DNA of 64,000 bases, taken from positions 5,597,001 through 5,661,000 of the forward strand of contig NZ_CP036498.1 in assembly GCF_018279705.1 (NCBI RefSeq), written 5' to 3'. The notes under the pieces are model-generated. The model was not told the origin of the DNA, ran no database searches, and worked only from the letters and a program-made list of their open reading frames with translations. Positions 1 through 8,146 of this stretch are shown piece by piece (position 1 is the first letter of the stretch; each line of letters starts with the position of its first letter). The stretch is from Tardiphaga alba. Its GTDB lineage: Bacteria; Pseudomonadota; Alphaproteobacteria; Rhizobiales; Xanthobacteraceae. The position numbers were made by a program, and so were the translations under genes.

Positions 1-69
1 AGAGCAGACGTCGTCTAGCCGATATTCACGCGTGAAGCTCTGCAGCCGCTCTCGGGCGGCTGCTTCCAT
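1..69 (-). CDS. Possible 5' end of a gene running off the left edge
   Basis: An open frame starts at an ATG at 69-67 and stays open for 23 codons to the window edge (MEAAARERLQSFTREY...). The peptide is charged and helix-like, as expected for real coding, but too short to assign. A GTG three codons upstream is an alternative start. No strong ribosome binding site is visible. The call rests only on the open frame and its composition. Confidence 0.3.
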   Translation of the reverse strand, partial: MEAAARERLQSFTREYRLDDVCS

Positions 70-225
70 ATGCGTCACACTTATCTGTCTCGGCAATCTG
101 CAACTCTCAGGCACATGCGGACATCAGGTTGCAGCCCCCAAATGCTCTCTTTGCTGGGAATACGTAAGCCGAATGAGTGTTAGGCAAACGATTAAATCGC
201 CTTCATTTTTGCGCATTCGTTCGAT

Positions 226-846
226 TTGAAAAAGGTCCGTCTGTGGTGCAAGAAAGCGGAGTTGGTCGTGCTTGCAAAGCTGTTGGGTGTCGCCGGATTG
301 CTTCTGGTTTCCACGAGCGTGACGGCGCGTTGTCAGAATGCGTTGACCGGAGATTGGCTGGTCGAGGACAAAAGCATTCGCGTCCGCGTGATTAGCTGCC
401 CGCCGGCCCTTTGGGGGTACATCGCAGCAGAAAAGACACCTGGAAAGGACATGAACAATCCGGATCCGGCGATGCGCGGTCGGCCCATGCTTGGCGTGCC
501 TCTCCTGATCAATCTTCACGAGACTGAGCAAGGGCTCTGGGCCGGAAAGATTTATGATCCGAAAGGAACGGCAGTGACGGCGGGCGGCAAACAATATGAC
601 GTCACGGCGCGACTAACGCCTAAAGGGCAACTCGAAGTTCGCGGCTGCATGGGAAAGATCTTCTGCGGCGGGCAGGATTGGACCAAGGTCACAGACCCGG
701 CCACTCCCCCAGTCCCCTCGCCCACGCCCATTTTTGCCGGCCCGCCTGCAACCTCACCTGCCAAGTTGACCAAGCCAGGTGCCCAATCCGCACAGGATCC
801 GGCATGCTCATCGATTGCCGCGATGGTCCCAAGAGTTAACAACTGA
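226..846 (+). CDS. DUF2147-type exported protein
   Basis: The mature part (TGDWLVEDKSIRVRVISC... with GKIYDPKGTAVTAGGKQYDV and CGGQDWTKV) matches the DUF2147 family, small exported proteins with a beta-rich fold and no established activity. A hydrophobic signal segment (LLGVAGLLLVSTSVTA) precedes it. The frame opens at TTG 226, but GTG 268, with GCGGAG seven bases upstream and directly before the signal sequence, is a better start. The C-terminus is a Pro/Ala/Thr-rich low-complexity tail. It stands alone, with no convincing gene in the following 250 bp. Confidence 0.7.
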   Translation: MKKVRLWCKKAELVVLAKLLGVAGLLLVSTSVTARCQNALTGDWLVEDKSIRVRVISCPPALWGYIAAEKTPGKDMNNPDPAMRGRPMLGVPLLINLHETEQGLWAGKIYDPKGTAVTAGGKQYDVTARLTPKGQLEVRGCMGKIFCGGQDWTKVTDPATPPVPSPTPIFAGPPATSPAKLTKPGAQSAQDPACSSIAAMVPRVNN

Positions 847-1095
847 CCGCGGAGGATTTCGCAAACAATCTGCTTGCTGGGCGCTGTGGCGTTGGGCTCA
901 TGCGCCGCACGCAGCGACTGCCCACTTCTCAGGATGGGCGCGTCTGTCGTTTCATCTGGGAAACTACTCCTTACGATCTCCCGGGCCCGCTGTCATGGTC
1001 GACCAGCGATCCGACCGCGGCGTGAAAAGCCATAAACGGTGCGACCCAAGAAGCTGCAAGATTGTTAAGTAGAAGGATGCCTAGCACGGTCTGCG

Positions 1096-1341
1096 TCATC
1101 CTGCGTATCCCCCATTTTCACTAAGTGCCTGAATTGCCCGGCTCTCTCTCGCAATTCGATCTATGTAGAGTTGTCTCTCACCTGCATCGTTTGTGTTAGC
1201 AATCAGACGCTTATAGTGATCTGCGACTTTCCTGCTTCCTGCGATTAGGAAATTGCGCACGTCAGACGCAAGATGCCCGTACGCCACTTCTGAGCGATGT
1301 GCAGCGCGCGATCGCGATCGATCTGTGATAGTGTCCGTCAT
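1096..1341 (-). CDS. Small hypothetical protein
   Basis: About 81 residues from the ATG at 1341-1339 (MTDTITDRSRSRAAHRSE...). The central part (VRNFLIAGSRKVADHYKRLIANTNDAGERQLYIDRIARESRAIQAL) looks like one amphipathic helical domain, a common style of small hypothetical protein in Bradyrhizobium-like genomes. An in-frame ATG 33 bp upstream is an alternative start. No motif gives a function. Confidence 0.45.
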   Translation of the reverse strand: MTDTITDRSRSRAAHRSEVAYGHLASDVRNFLIAGSRKVADHYKRLIANTNDAGERQLYIDRIARESRAIQALSENGGYAG

Positions 1342-1506
1342 TCCTGACTGCCTTGTCGATTTGCTTACGTGCAATTCTGCCGGCCGCCGCCTGACTAATG
1401 CTCATACGTCAAGACATGGCGCGTACCTTGTCAACGACAGCACAGCAGCTCGCGATTAGCGTCGGGTGACGCCGACGTTAATGTCTTTTGGACATTCACA
1501 CCTTCA

Positions 1507-2430
1507 TCATCCAGAAGCCCCAAAACTCGGTTGCTTAGGCAAACTGACAGTGCCGTGACGAGCAGCCCCTCCCAAGGCAGATGCGATAGCGACACGAACC
1601 TTCTGAATCGCGCGTTCCTCGACCTGCCGGACACGTTCTCGGGAGATTCCTAATTCTGCGCTCAGTTCATCCAGGATCAGTGGATTGTCTGTGAGCCATC
1701 TTGCCCTGATGATACGTTGCTCTCTTGCGGAAAGTCCGCTGAGCGCTTGTTCGAGCGCTTGTCGACGTCGTGCGCCATCGCTCCGCTCTGCGTAGACTTC
1801 TTCGACGTCCATATCGTCCGCAAGACGATCCTGCCATTCCAGCCCTTCATCGTCGTCGTCAACCGACCTTGCGTTCAGCGACATGTCGCCCTGCAGACGC
1901 CTGTTCATGTCGATGACTTCGCTCTCGGCAGCGTTCAGACGTCGCGCGATGCGCGTGACCTGCTCAGCTTGCATATCCCCGTCTTCCAATGCGCCGATTT
2001 TACTCTTCAGACGACGCAAATTGAAAAAGAGGCGCTTCTGGGAATTGGAAGCCGCGATCCGGACAACGGACCAGGACCGCAGAATGTATTCGTGGATGGT
2101 CGCCTTGATCCACCAGGTCGCATAGGTTGCGAGCCGGAATCCGCGATCCGGGTCGAAGCGTTTGACGGCCTGCATCAGTCCGATATTGCCCTCCGAAATG
2201 ACGTCGGAGATCGGCAGTCCGTAGCCGCGGTAGCGCATCGCGATCTTTGCGACGAGACGAAGATGGCTCGTCACCAACTGATACGCGGCCTCTTCGTCGT
2301 CCGTCTCACGAAGCCGACGCCCGTAGGCAGCCTCCTGATCCGGCGAAAGCATTGGAAAGCTTTTGATCGCGTTCATATAGCGCGTGAACCCGCCCCCTGC
2401 TTCCAGGGCGGGAAGAGCCATTGCGGCCAT
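1507..2430 (-). CDS. rpoH: RNA polymerase sigma-32 (heat-shock sigma factor)
   Basis: This is a group-3 sigma factor that directs RNA polymerase to heat-shock promoters. Region 2 is clear (ISEGNIGLMQAVKRFDPDRGFRLATYATWWIKATI). The RpoH-specific box (QKRLFFNLRRLK) follows, and region 4 ends with the helix-turn-helix LSAELGISRERVRQVEERAIQKV. Length (about 307 aa) is normal. The ATG at 2430 is preferred over the upstream TTG because CGGAG lies seven bases before it. It sits directly downstream of hsp20 on the same strand, separated by a GC-rich hairpin, so it may be partly co-transcribed. Bradyrhizobia usually carry several rpoH copies, so which paralog this is cannot be said. Confidence 0.95.
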   Translation of the reverse strand: MAAMALPALEAGGGFTRYMNAIKSFPMLSPDQEAAYGRRLRETDDEEAAYQLVTSHLRLVAKIAMRYRGYGLPISDVISEGNIGLMQAVKRFDPDRGFRLATYATWWIKATIHEYILRSWSVVRIAASNSQKRLFFNLRRLKSKIGALEDGDMQAEQVTRIARRLNAAESEVIDMNRRLQGDMSLNARSVDDDDEGLEWQDRLADDMDVEEVYAERSDGARRRQALEQALSGLSAREQRIIRARWLTDNPLILDELSAELGISRERVRQVEERAIQKVRVAIASALGGAARHGTVSLPKQPSFGASG

Positions 2431-2463
2431 CGTCAAACTCCGTAGTGGATGTCTGGAATAAAG

Positions 2464-2486
2464 GCGCGCCGGAAAAACCGGCGCGC
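2464..2486 (-). terminator. GC-rich hairpin between hsp20 and rpoH
   Basis: A perfect 9-bp inverted repeat (GCGCGCCGG, five-base A loop, CCGGCGCGC) lies in the 72 bp between the hsp20 stop and the rpoH start. On the minus strand it is followed by CTTTATT, a weak U tract. It could be a leaky terminator that lowers rpoH readthrough, or an mRNA-stabilising hairpin. Confidence 0.55.
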
Positions 2487-2502
2487 GGGGTCGAAGGCTG
2501 GG

Positions 2503-2955
2503 TCAGGCAGCCTTCGCTTCCAGTTGTTCGACGTTATTGCGAACGCCCTGTCCGATCGGGATTTTGCGGGGCTTCTTGGCCTCGGGCACTTCGCGCTTCA
2601 GGCCGATCCGAAGCAGCCCGTTGTCGAGATATGCATCCGTAACGGTAACTTGCTCAGCTAGATTGAACTGCCGCTTAAAGCTACGCGCGGAAATGCCCTT
2701 GTAGAGCAAGTCCCGCTTCTGCTCATCCTTGCGGCCCTCTACCGTGAGGACGTTCTGCTCCGCGGTCAACGAGATGTTCTCGGGAGCATAGCCCGCCAGT
2801 GCAAGGGATATGCGGTAGCTGTCCTCGCCGAGACGCTCGATATCGTAGGGCGGAGAGCCCTCTTCATTGGCACGCTGGGTCGCGTCCAGAAGGTCGAACA
2901 GGCGATCGAAACCGATGCTCGAGCGCCAGAGCGGGGCGAAATCGTAAGTCCTCAT
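2503..2955 (-). CDS. Small heat-shock protein, Hsp20/alpha-crystallin family
   Basis: An ATP-independent holdase chaperone of about 150 residues that binds unfolding proteins during heat stress. The N-terminus (MRTYDFAPLWRSSIGFDRLFDLLD) is the class-A rhizobial Hsp20 signature. The alpha-crystallin domain follows (YDIERLGEDSYRISLALAGYAPENISLTAEQNVLTVEGRK), and the GLLRIGLKREVPEAKKPRKIPI tail carries the C-terminal IXI-type motif. The ATG at 2955 follows GGAGGAT. An upstream in-frame start would add 17 residues unlike the family. Regulation is probably double: an RpoH-like promoter and a ROSE thermometer in the leader. Confidence 0.95.
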   Translation of the reverse strand: MRTYDFAPLWRSSIGFDRLFDLLDATQRANEEGSPPYDIERLGEDSYRISLALAGYAPENISLTAEQNVLTVEGRKDEQKRDLLYKGISARSFKRQFNLAEQVTVTDAYLDNGLLRIGLKREVPEAKKPRKIPIGQGVRNNVEQLEAKAA

Positions 2956-3042
2956 AGCCAAATCCTCCGTTGAGCAAGATGGGTATGAGCAGACGCCGGA
3001 CACCACCAGCGCCCGCCTTTGCCGGACCCTGAGGCATCCGAC
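2956..3042 (-). ncRNA. ROSE-type RNA thermometer in the hsp20 leader
   Basis: The roughly 87-nt leader ends with CTTGCTCAACGGAGGATTTGGCT before the ATG. ROSE elements of bradyrhizobial small heat-shock genes carry a conserved U(U/C)GCU that pairs with the AGGA Shine-Dalgarno and opens on heating. Here UUGCU lies just upstream of GGAGGAU, as in that family. Further upstream the leader is GC-rich with self-complementary stretches. The motif is seen. Thermometer function is inferred from family knowledge, and the 5' boundary is estimated from the promoter. Confidence 0.7.
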
Positions 3043-3048
3043 ATCCGA

Positions 3049-3079
3049 TATTTAGAAAAAACGGCCGGTCGATTTCAAG
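3049..3079 (-). promoter_or_regulatory. RpoH/sigma-70-like promoter for hsp20
   Basis: On the minus strand CTTGAAA (complement of 3073-3079) is followed after 18 bases by TAAATA (complement of 3049-3054). This resembles the alphaproteobacterial RpoH consensus (CTTG... -35) with an AT-rich -10 and would give a leader of the length expected for a ROSE element. Confidence 0.6.
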
Positions 3080-3215
3080 AGGTCAGCGCAAAATTTTTGC
3101 CAGGCTTTGACGGCCATATCATTCTGCAACCAGCCGCAATCTGCCCGTCTGGTAAATGCGATCCTCTGCCCTAGCCGACATCAGACGGTCCTGGACCAGC
3201 CACCGTGTGAGCAGT

Positions 3216-3524
3216 CTAATCCGCGCCGACACACGATCGTGCGGGCATTAAGTAGCTGTGACCGACGAGGACCGTGGGCCCATCCTGCAATGATAGGACA
3301 CGCTTGGTAGCGGCGATGTCGTCGGCGAGTGAGGTCAGCGGCTGCTGCACGATCGTCACCGTAAAGCCTTCTGCCGTCAGCTTATCGCTCACCGCACGCC
3401 AGCCGGAGCCATCGGCGAAGGCGCCATGCACGATCACTACGTTTTTCGCATCCGCCGTCAATGCGGGCGTCGCGCCAAGAGATAGAAACGCAATCAGCAG
3501 CGCCGCTCGCTTCGAAACCATCAT
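3216..3524 (-). pseudogene. Truncated exported alpha/beta hydrolase (N-terminal part only)
   Basis: The reading begins with a signal peptide (KRAALLIAFLSLGATPALTADA) and the alpha/beta-hydrolase start (NVVIVHGAFADGSGWRAVSDKLTAEGFTVTIVQQPLTSLADDIAATKRVL). It reaches the nucleophile elbow GHSY and then breaks into an unrelated tail (LMPARSCVGAD) at the point where GHSYGG is expected. Such proteins are normally about 250-270 residues; only 102 remain, and the acid and histidine of the triad are missing. The start is supported by GGGAG before the ATG. It is probably a decayed remnant. Confidence 0.75.
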
Positions 3525-3683
3525 GTCTTTCTCCCATATCTGCAGGTAGATGCCTGCTATCCGCCCGGCATCTGAGCGCGATCCGATCTGTCATGAGATG
3601 TCGCGCTCGGATTGTACAAAAGCGATCTCAAACTCGGCTACCGCATACTTGACTGACCATTCCAGAAATGCGAGGTTTGCGCC

Positions 3684-4250
3684 ATGGCGAGAACGAAAGA
3701 ATTTGACAAGGCCGAGGCACTGAATGCCGCCGTGGAGGTCTTCCGCGAACATGGGTTTGCTGGTTCCTCTGCGGAGATGCTGACGCGGGCCATGGGTATC
3801 GGACGGCAGAGCCTTTACGACACGTTCGGAGACAAATGGCAGTTGTACTGCGAAGCGGTCCGACGTTATGCGGATGCTGAACGTGAGCAACATCTCCAAG
3901 CTCTGAATGGTAGCGCGCGTGCGATCGACGGCATTGCACGCATGCTTGATCGCGTTGTTGCAGATGCAAAGCGCGCTTGCCTCGGCGTAAGTTCGATCTC
4001 GGAGTTTGGTTGTTCACGCAAGGAACTGCGCGACATTCACTCGGCCGCCGACCGCGCCCTCCGGGCGGCCGTCGTGAAAAAGGCTGACGAGGCGTATGCA
4101 CAAGGCGACATCAGGCGAGATCTGGCTTCTCCAGATGCCGCCGCTTTTGTCCTTGCGAATTTGGCTGCGATCAGGCTGGCGGCCAGGGGCGGAGCCTCAT
4201 TGGCTCAACTTAGATCTCTAAGCGCGTGCGTACTCCAAGCCTTAAAGTAA
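3684..4250 (+). CDS. TetR-family transcriptional regulator
   Basis: A 188-residue one-component regulator with the TetR helix-turn-helix at residues 10-50 (ALNAAVEVFREHGFAGSSAEMLTRAMGIGRQSLYDTFGDKWQLY). The C-terminal ligand domain ends in a pattern seen in TetR_C repressors of electrophile and quinone responses. GAGG precedes the ATG. It is 46 bp upstream of and co-directional with a quinone-oxidoreductase gene, and a perfect palindrome lies between them, so it probably represses that gene. Confidence 0.9.
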   Translation: MARTKEFDKAEALNAAVEVFREHGFAGSSAEMLTRAMGIGRQSLYDTFGDKWQLYCEAVRRYADAEREQHLQALNGSARAIDGIARMLDRVVADAKRACLGVSSISEFGCSRKELRDIHSAADRALRAAVVKKADEAYAQGDIRRDLASPDAAAFVLANLAAIRLAARGGASLAQLRSLSACVLQALK

Positions 4251-4268
4251 ATTTTTTGACTTAAAATG

Positions 4269-4280
4269 GAACGATCGTTC
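4269..4280. promoter_or_regulatory. Palindromic operator between TetR regulator and oxidoreductase
   Basis: GAACGATCGTTC is a perfect 12-bp palindrome lying 16 bp before the oxidoreductase start, just downstream of a TTGACT (4256-4261) that could be a -35 element. The size and symmetry fit a TetR dimer site. Binding by the neighbouring TetR protein is inferred. Confidence 0.6.
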
Positions 4281-4296
4281 AAGAAAGGAAGCTGAT

Positions 4297-5265
4297 ATGA
4301 GAGCAGTCGTGATGAATCGGCCTGGCGGGGTCGAGGTCTTGCAGTACATCCAGTTGCCAGATCCTGCCCCCGGACCCGGCCAAGTCCGCGTCGAGCTCGC
4401 AGCCGCAGGCGTGAACTTTATGGACGTCGGTGTGCGCCGGGGAATGCTATGGAAAGATCAGTCTGGTCCGGCGACACTGGGTGTCGAGGGCGCGGGCATC
4501 GTCGCTGCACTTGGCTCAGGGGTGCATGATTTCAAGATCGGGCAACGGGTGGCTTGGGTTTATGCTCCCGGGAGCTACGCGGAAAGCGCGGTTATGCCAG
4601 CCGCATCGCTGGTCTCCATTCCCGACGGCATAGATGATTTGACCGCTGCGGCCGTGATGATGCAGGGGCTTACAGCAAGTCACTTCACGACTGACTTCTA
4701 TCCAATACAGATCGGCGACGTCGCTCTGGTTCACGCTGCGGCGGGCGGCCTCGGCCTTTTGATCACGCAGATCGTCAAAGCTCGGGGCGGTAAAGTAATC
4801 GGAAGAGTGTCCTCGACCCAGAAGGCAGCTGCTGCGAGAGACGCTGGGGCCGATCATGTCATCGTGGACAAGGAAGGAGATTTCGCCGACGAGGTCTTGC
4901 GTTTGACGGACGGCCGGGGCGTCGATGTCGTCTATGACGGATCAGGTCCGAGCACTTTCGAGGGATCTTTAAAAGCGTTGAGGCGGTCGGGCACATTCTG
5001 CTGGTATGGACCAGTGCTCGGAGGTCCCGGTCCACTCGACATTATGAGCCTGCCAAAGAGCATCAAATTAGGGTACGCGGTTTTTCTAGACCACATTCCC
5101 ACAGTTGATGCCCTGAGAACGAAATCCGGACGACTGTTCGACTGGATTCTGAAAGGTCATTTGCGGGTTCGTATCGGTGCGAAGTACTCGCTCCAGGATG
5201 CCGCAAAAGCGCACTCGGATATGGAAAGCCGGGCGTCCACCGGAAAACTTCTCCTCATACCTTAA
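4297..5265 (+). CDS. Quinone oxidoreductase, zinc-independent MDR family (NADPH:quinone reductase type)
   Basis: A medium-chain dehydrogenase/reductase of 322 residues. The GroES-like N-terminal domain (MRAVVMNRPGGVEVLQY..PGPGQVRVELAAAGVNFMDVGVRRGM) lacks the zinc-ligand pattern. The Rossmann domain carries the AAAGGLGLLITQIVKARGGKVIG nucleotide-binding motif, as in QOR/CurA-type enzymes that reduce quinones or enones with NADPH. AAGGAAG precedes the ATG. It probably detoxifies small electrophiles under control of the upstream TetR protein. Substrate unknown. Confidence 0.9.
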   Translation: MRAVVMNRPGGVEVLQYIQLPDPAPGPGQVRVELAAAGVNFMDVGVRRGMLWKDQSGPATLGVEGAGIVAALGSGVHDFKIGQRVAWVYAPGSYAESAVMPAASLVSIPDGIDDLTAAAVMMQGLTASHFTTDFYPIQIGDVALVHAAAGGLGLLITQIVKARGGKVIGRVSSTQKAAAARDAGADHVIVDKEGDFADEVLRLTDGRGVDVVYDGSGPSTFEGSLKALRRSGTFCWYGPVLGGPGPLDIMSLPKSIKLGYAVFLDHIPTVDALRTKSGRLFDWILKGHLRVRIGAKYSLQDAAKAHSDMESRASTGKLLLIP

Positions 5266-5935
5266 GGCGCGAGGCCAGCCGCACAGCCACATATATCAAT
5301 CGCGTTGTTGTGCGGCGACTCCGGGGGCGCCATGGCAGCCAGGAAGACCCGCCATCGCTGGTCGAACAGGCCAGCCATGGTGGCGGGCCGGTTCCGAACG
5401 ACATCTCCGAGCCTCATGTGGTTGTTCACACCTTCAAGGAGATCGATAAGAATGGCAGTCGCAAATGCCGGATCGGCGTCCTTCAAACTGCCCGCCTTCT
5501 GGGTGGCGACGACCGCCGTCACGATGGGTTCGAGCGAAATCGCCGCCCAAGACGCAAGCTGTCTTCGCAGTGCCGCGGACCTGACGGCCTCCGCCATGCC
5601 CCTAGATAGAACGCAGCATAGTCGCGCGACGACCCGATCTCCACGTAGCGGCGCGCCGTTTCGCGTAGTCCATCTATGGCCGTGTCCGCGCAGTCGTAGG
5701 CCTGCGCAAGTTGATGCCCGAAGCGATGAATGTCTCGTACTGCGACCGCTTCGAGCAGCGACGTCTTACCCGCATATCGACGATAGATTGTGTGTTTTGA
5801 CAGCTTCAATCTTGCTGCGATCTTGTCAATCGACGCTCCGTCGATTCCGCGCTTGCAGAATACCGATCTCGCTCCGTCAAGGATGCGCTCAGCAATCTCG
5901 GCTGCCTCCTCTTTTGTTGGCCGGCCGATCATCAC
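5262..5935 (-). pseudogene. TetR-family regulator split by a single-base frameshift
   Basis: The first frame (5935 to about 5600) encodes a clear TetR DNA-binding domain (RILDGARSVFCKRGIDGASIDKIAARLKLSKHTIYRRYAGKTSLLEAV) and continues to DYAAFYLG. The expected continuation (MAEAVRSAALRRQLASWAAISLEPIVTAVVATQKAG...) is in the next frame and runs to 5262. Restoring one base in the CCCC run at 5599-5602 rejoins them into a normal protein of about 224 residues. It converges with the oxidoreductase, overlapping by 4 bp. Either recent inactivation or a base-call error. Confidence 0.8.
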
Positions 5936-6004
5936 TGGGCGTCACGCTTTGGCGCCCGTTTAGCACGTCGGTCGGATGTCACATCCCGTCTGAAAGCAAG
6001 CCGC

Positions 6005-6157
6005 TTACCTGGCAGTGTCAGCGTGCGCTGGGGAGGACCATGTAGCTAGGGCTAAACCGGCAATCACGGACTCCTCAGCAGCCTTCTTTGGGGCATCCCA
6101 AGCACATGGGATGCCCCTGATGGCGACAACCGCGAACAGAACGACAAAAAACCGCAT
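6005..6157 (-). CDS. Possible 50-residue exported peptide
   Basis: The ATG at 6157 has GAGG five bases upstream and opens a frame starting MRFFVVLFAVVAIRGIPCAW, resembling a signal peptide, and ending ...SSPAHADTAR. It is divergent from the MarR gene, with an AT-rich inverted repeat between them. It may be a small exported protein or the truncated start of a larger periplasmic one. No family is recognised. Confidence 0.3.
   Translation of the reverse strand: MRFFVVLFAVVAIRGIPCAWDAPKKAAEESVIAGLALATWSSPAHADTAR
6090..6117. repeat. Perfect 11-bp hairpin
   Basis: GGGGCATCCCA and TGGGATGCCCC flank a six-base loop. The hairpin has no U tract on either side, so it is not a typical terminator. It lies inside the weak 50-residue frame on the minus strand and may be the mark of an old insertion. 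Confidence 0.5.
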
Positions 6158-6185
6158 GACAACCTCGTATTTTGATTACCATCAC

Positions 6186-6204
6186 AATTATTATTTCGAT
6201 AATT
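6186..6204. promoter_or_regulatory. AT-rich inverted repeat, candidate MarR operator
   Basis: AATTAT and ATAATT are separated by seven bases in an AT-rich patch 48 bp upstream of the MarR start. MarR/OhrR proteins typically bind such short AT-rich dyads in their own divergent promoter. Regulation is inferred from position only. Confidence 0.45.
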
Positions 6205-6251
6205 AAGTTCTGAATGTGGCTGGTGGTGCCGGCTCTTGGGTGGAGGGTGCA

Positions 6252-6704
6252 ATGAAGAGCGTCGAGAATGAGTATGCTAGGCTTTCAGACTTTCTCTGCT
6301 TCACGATATACTCAACAAACTTGGCCTACTCGCGGGTTTACAAGCCTGTACTTGAGAAGCTCGGCGTCACCTATCCGCAGTATGTCGCCATCGTTTCGCT
6401 CTGCGAGGACGATCACCAGACCGTCAAGTCGCTAAGCGAACGATTGTTTTTAGAGCCGAGTACAATCACTCCCATGTTGCAACGTCTGGAGAAGATGGAC
6501 TACGTGAGCCGATATCGCGACGACTTAGATGAGCGCAGTGTCCGCATAGCCATCACCGACAAGGGGCGCCGCCTCCAGAAGAAGGCACTTCAATTTGCTG
6601 CAGTCACGGTCAGCGCCACGGGCCTCAACGAGCGGAAATTTCGTCACCTTCAGGAGGAAGTCGCGAGACTGCGTAACTCCCTAATGGCATCGACAAAGAC
6701 TTAA
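6252..6704 (+). CDS. MarR-family regulator, OhrR-like
   Basis: A 150-residue winged-helix repressor. The N-terminal pattern LSDFLCFTIYSTNLAYSRVYKPVLEKLGVTYPQYVAIVSL is typical of OhrR-type organic hydroperoxide sensors, including the reactive cysteine in the LCF motif. The wing helix (VKSLSERLFLEPSTITPMLQRLEKMDYVSRYRDDLDERSVRIAITDKG) is complete. The ATG at 6252 with GGAGG upstream is chosen over an earlier in-frame start. No ohr gene lies nearby, so the regulated partner is unclear; the divergent small frame or the MOSC gene are candidates. Confidence 0.85.
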   Translation: MKSVENEYARLSDFLCFTIYSTNLAYSRVYKPVLEKLGVTYPQYVAIVSLCEDDHQTVKSLSERLFLEPSTITPMLQRLEKMDYVSRYRDDLDERSVRIAITDKGRRLQKKALQFAAVTVSATGLNERKFRHLQEEVARLRNSLMASTKT

Positions 6705-6844
6705 TCACGGGACCTCAAACGCGAGTTCGCATCGCGTTTGAACAAGTCGACCGCGCGGCAGCCCGATAGGGTCAGGGTTCGGCTCTGGATAGCGGAGCCG
6801 GTCATGTCAGCAGGACGATTTACTCAAAGCAACGGAGACAAAAG

Positions 6845-7645
6845 GTGGCCGCTCTCACTCGCATCAGCCGGTATCCCGTAAAGGGACTCTCAGCCGAAGA
6901 CCTTGCAGAAGTGGGACTATCAGCAGGCCGCGGCTTGCCCGGGGACCGCATATTTGCGCTTGCGTTAGCCGACACCGATTTTGACGAGTTGAATCCGCGA
7001 CCTATCCCTAAAACCAAGTTTGCAGTTCTTGCGCGCTTCCCGCGGCTCGCCGCTTTGAAAACAAAGCTTGACGTTCCCAGTTCGATTTTTTCAATGCGAC
7101 ATGAAGAATCTACCGTCGCTACGGGGAATCTGGAAACGCAGACCGGTCGCGACGCGATAGAGGAGGCCGTTCATTCCTTTATGGGTGACGAACTCGGAGG
7201 TCGACCGCGGGTGGTGAAAGGTACCGGACATCGTTTCACCGACGTCAGCGTCCATTCACCGATGCTCATGGAAGCAATATCTGTGATCAACTTGGCATCA
7301 GTCCGTGACCTGGAGAGCAAACTCGGGCGTCGCGTTGATCCGAGGCGTTTCCGCGCAAACCTCCTGCTTGACGGGCTTGATCCTTGGATCGAATTCGATT
7401 GGATCGATCGCGAGCTTCAGATCGGAAACGTTAAGTTCCGGGGTGTCCGGCGCACTAGGCGATGCCCTGCTACCGAGGTCAATCCCGATACTGCTCAAAC
7501 GGATATCCGCGTCCCGCTTGAGCTACGCGATCACTACGGGCACGCAGATATGGGCATCTACATCACCGTTCTTGCTGGGGGAACGCTCAGGATTGGTGAC
7601 GTTGCGAAAACACTAGGCGGCGGTGATATCAGACATGATAATTAG
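6845..7645 (+). CDS. MOSC-domain protein
   Basis: A 266-residue protein with an N-terminal MOSC beta-barrel (LTRISRYPVKGLSAEDLAEVGLSAGRGLPGDRIFAL) and a C-terminal MOSC domain with the conserved cysteine in RRTRRCPATEVNPDTA. MOSC proteins bind molybdenum cofactor or transfer sulfur; YiiM, YcbX and mARC proteins reduce N-hydroxylated compounds. The GTG start follows GGAGAC. The domain pair is clear, but cofactor and substrate cannot be deduced. Confidence 0.85.
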   Translation: MAALTRISRYPVKGLSAEDLAEVGLSAGRGLPGDRIFALALADTDFDELNPRPIPKTKFAVLARFPRLAALKTKLDVPSSIFSMRHEESTVATGNLETQTGRDAIEEAVHSFMGDELGGRPRVVKGTGHRFTDVSVHSPMLMEAISVINLASVRDLESKLGRRVDPRRFRANLLLDGLDPWIEFDWIDRELQIGNVKFRGVRRTRRCPATEVNPDTAQTDIRVPLELRDHYGHADMGIYITVLAGGTLRIGDVAKTLGGGDIRHDN

Positions 7646-7913
7646 GCCGGCTTGGGATATCGCTGTCGCTATCGAGCGACTGTGACGTTACTGCTGGTAA
7701 ATTATCGGTCGAGAACACAAGCTTCGCGGCCATCAACCCCAACTGCTGGCCTGACATCTCAACCGTGCAACGCGCTATTGCGGCCCCAAAGCCGGCAGCA
7801 AGGCTGGCTTCGCACAAATTGTTAGCACTTCGAAAATACGAACCAAAGTACTCCATGGCATTGCTTGGCCAGCTTCGATACGGTTCAGCGAACAGGGCAG
7901 AGACACGTAAATA
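7646..7913. other. Interval after the MOSC gene, no firm gene
   Basis: A minus-strand frame of 75 codons (7629-7856, MEYFGSYFRSANNLCEASLAAGFGAAIARCTVE...) overlaps the MOSC 3' end by 17 bp. It has a faint phasin-like look but no ribosome binding site and no clear family. I do not annotate it as a gene. Confidence 0.4.
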
Positions 7914-7935
7914 AGCGGAGGCAGGCGCCTCCGCT
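7914..7935 (-). terminator. Rho-independent terminator of the 44-residue membrane protein gene
   Basis: AGCGGAGGC and GCCTCCGCT form a perfect 9-bp stem with a four-base loop. On the minus strand the stem is followed by TTATTT, and it lies 27 bp after the stop of the small membrane protein gene. Confidence 0.65.
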
Positions 7936-7961
7936 AAGAAGGCGTGAGCGTCGGTCGATGA

Positions 7962-8096
7962 TCAAACCGTTGCGAACAGTAGTCGCAAACCGGCTGTGAC
8001 GACCGCCGCCAGTATGAGGGACAGTGCTGCGGCAAGTTGCACCTCTAATCGTTGATCTTCGGTCTCCGCCCACCATTTTGCGATTTTTTGGAGCAT
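7962..8096 (-). CDS. Tiny single-pass membrane protein (44 aa)
   Basis: The frame reads MLQKIAKWWAETEDQRLEVQ followed by a 22-residue hydrophobic helix (LAAALSLILAAVVTAGLRLLF). It has the charged head and single transmembrane helix typical of small stress-associated membrane proteins in this group, and its own terminator follows. Function unknown. Confidence 0.6.
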   Translation of the reverse strand: MLQKIAKWWAETEDQRLEVQLAAALSLILAAVVTAGLRLLFATV

Positions 8097-8146
8097 CCGT
8101 TCGCCCTACCAACTGGACTTACAAACGGCTTGGCCTTTCTGCTCAC

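Noticed and set aside
1717..2445. A 242-codon plus-strand frame across the sigma factor gene
   Set aside because: It is the complement of rpoH, which has complete sigma regions and the RpoH box.
7629..7856. A 75-codon minus-strand frame with faint phasin-like composition
   Set aside because: Overlaps the MOSC gene end, lacks a ribosome binding site, and the resemblance is too weak.
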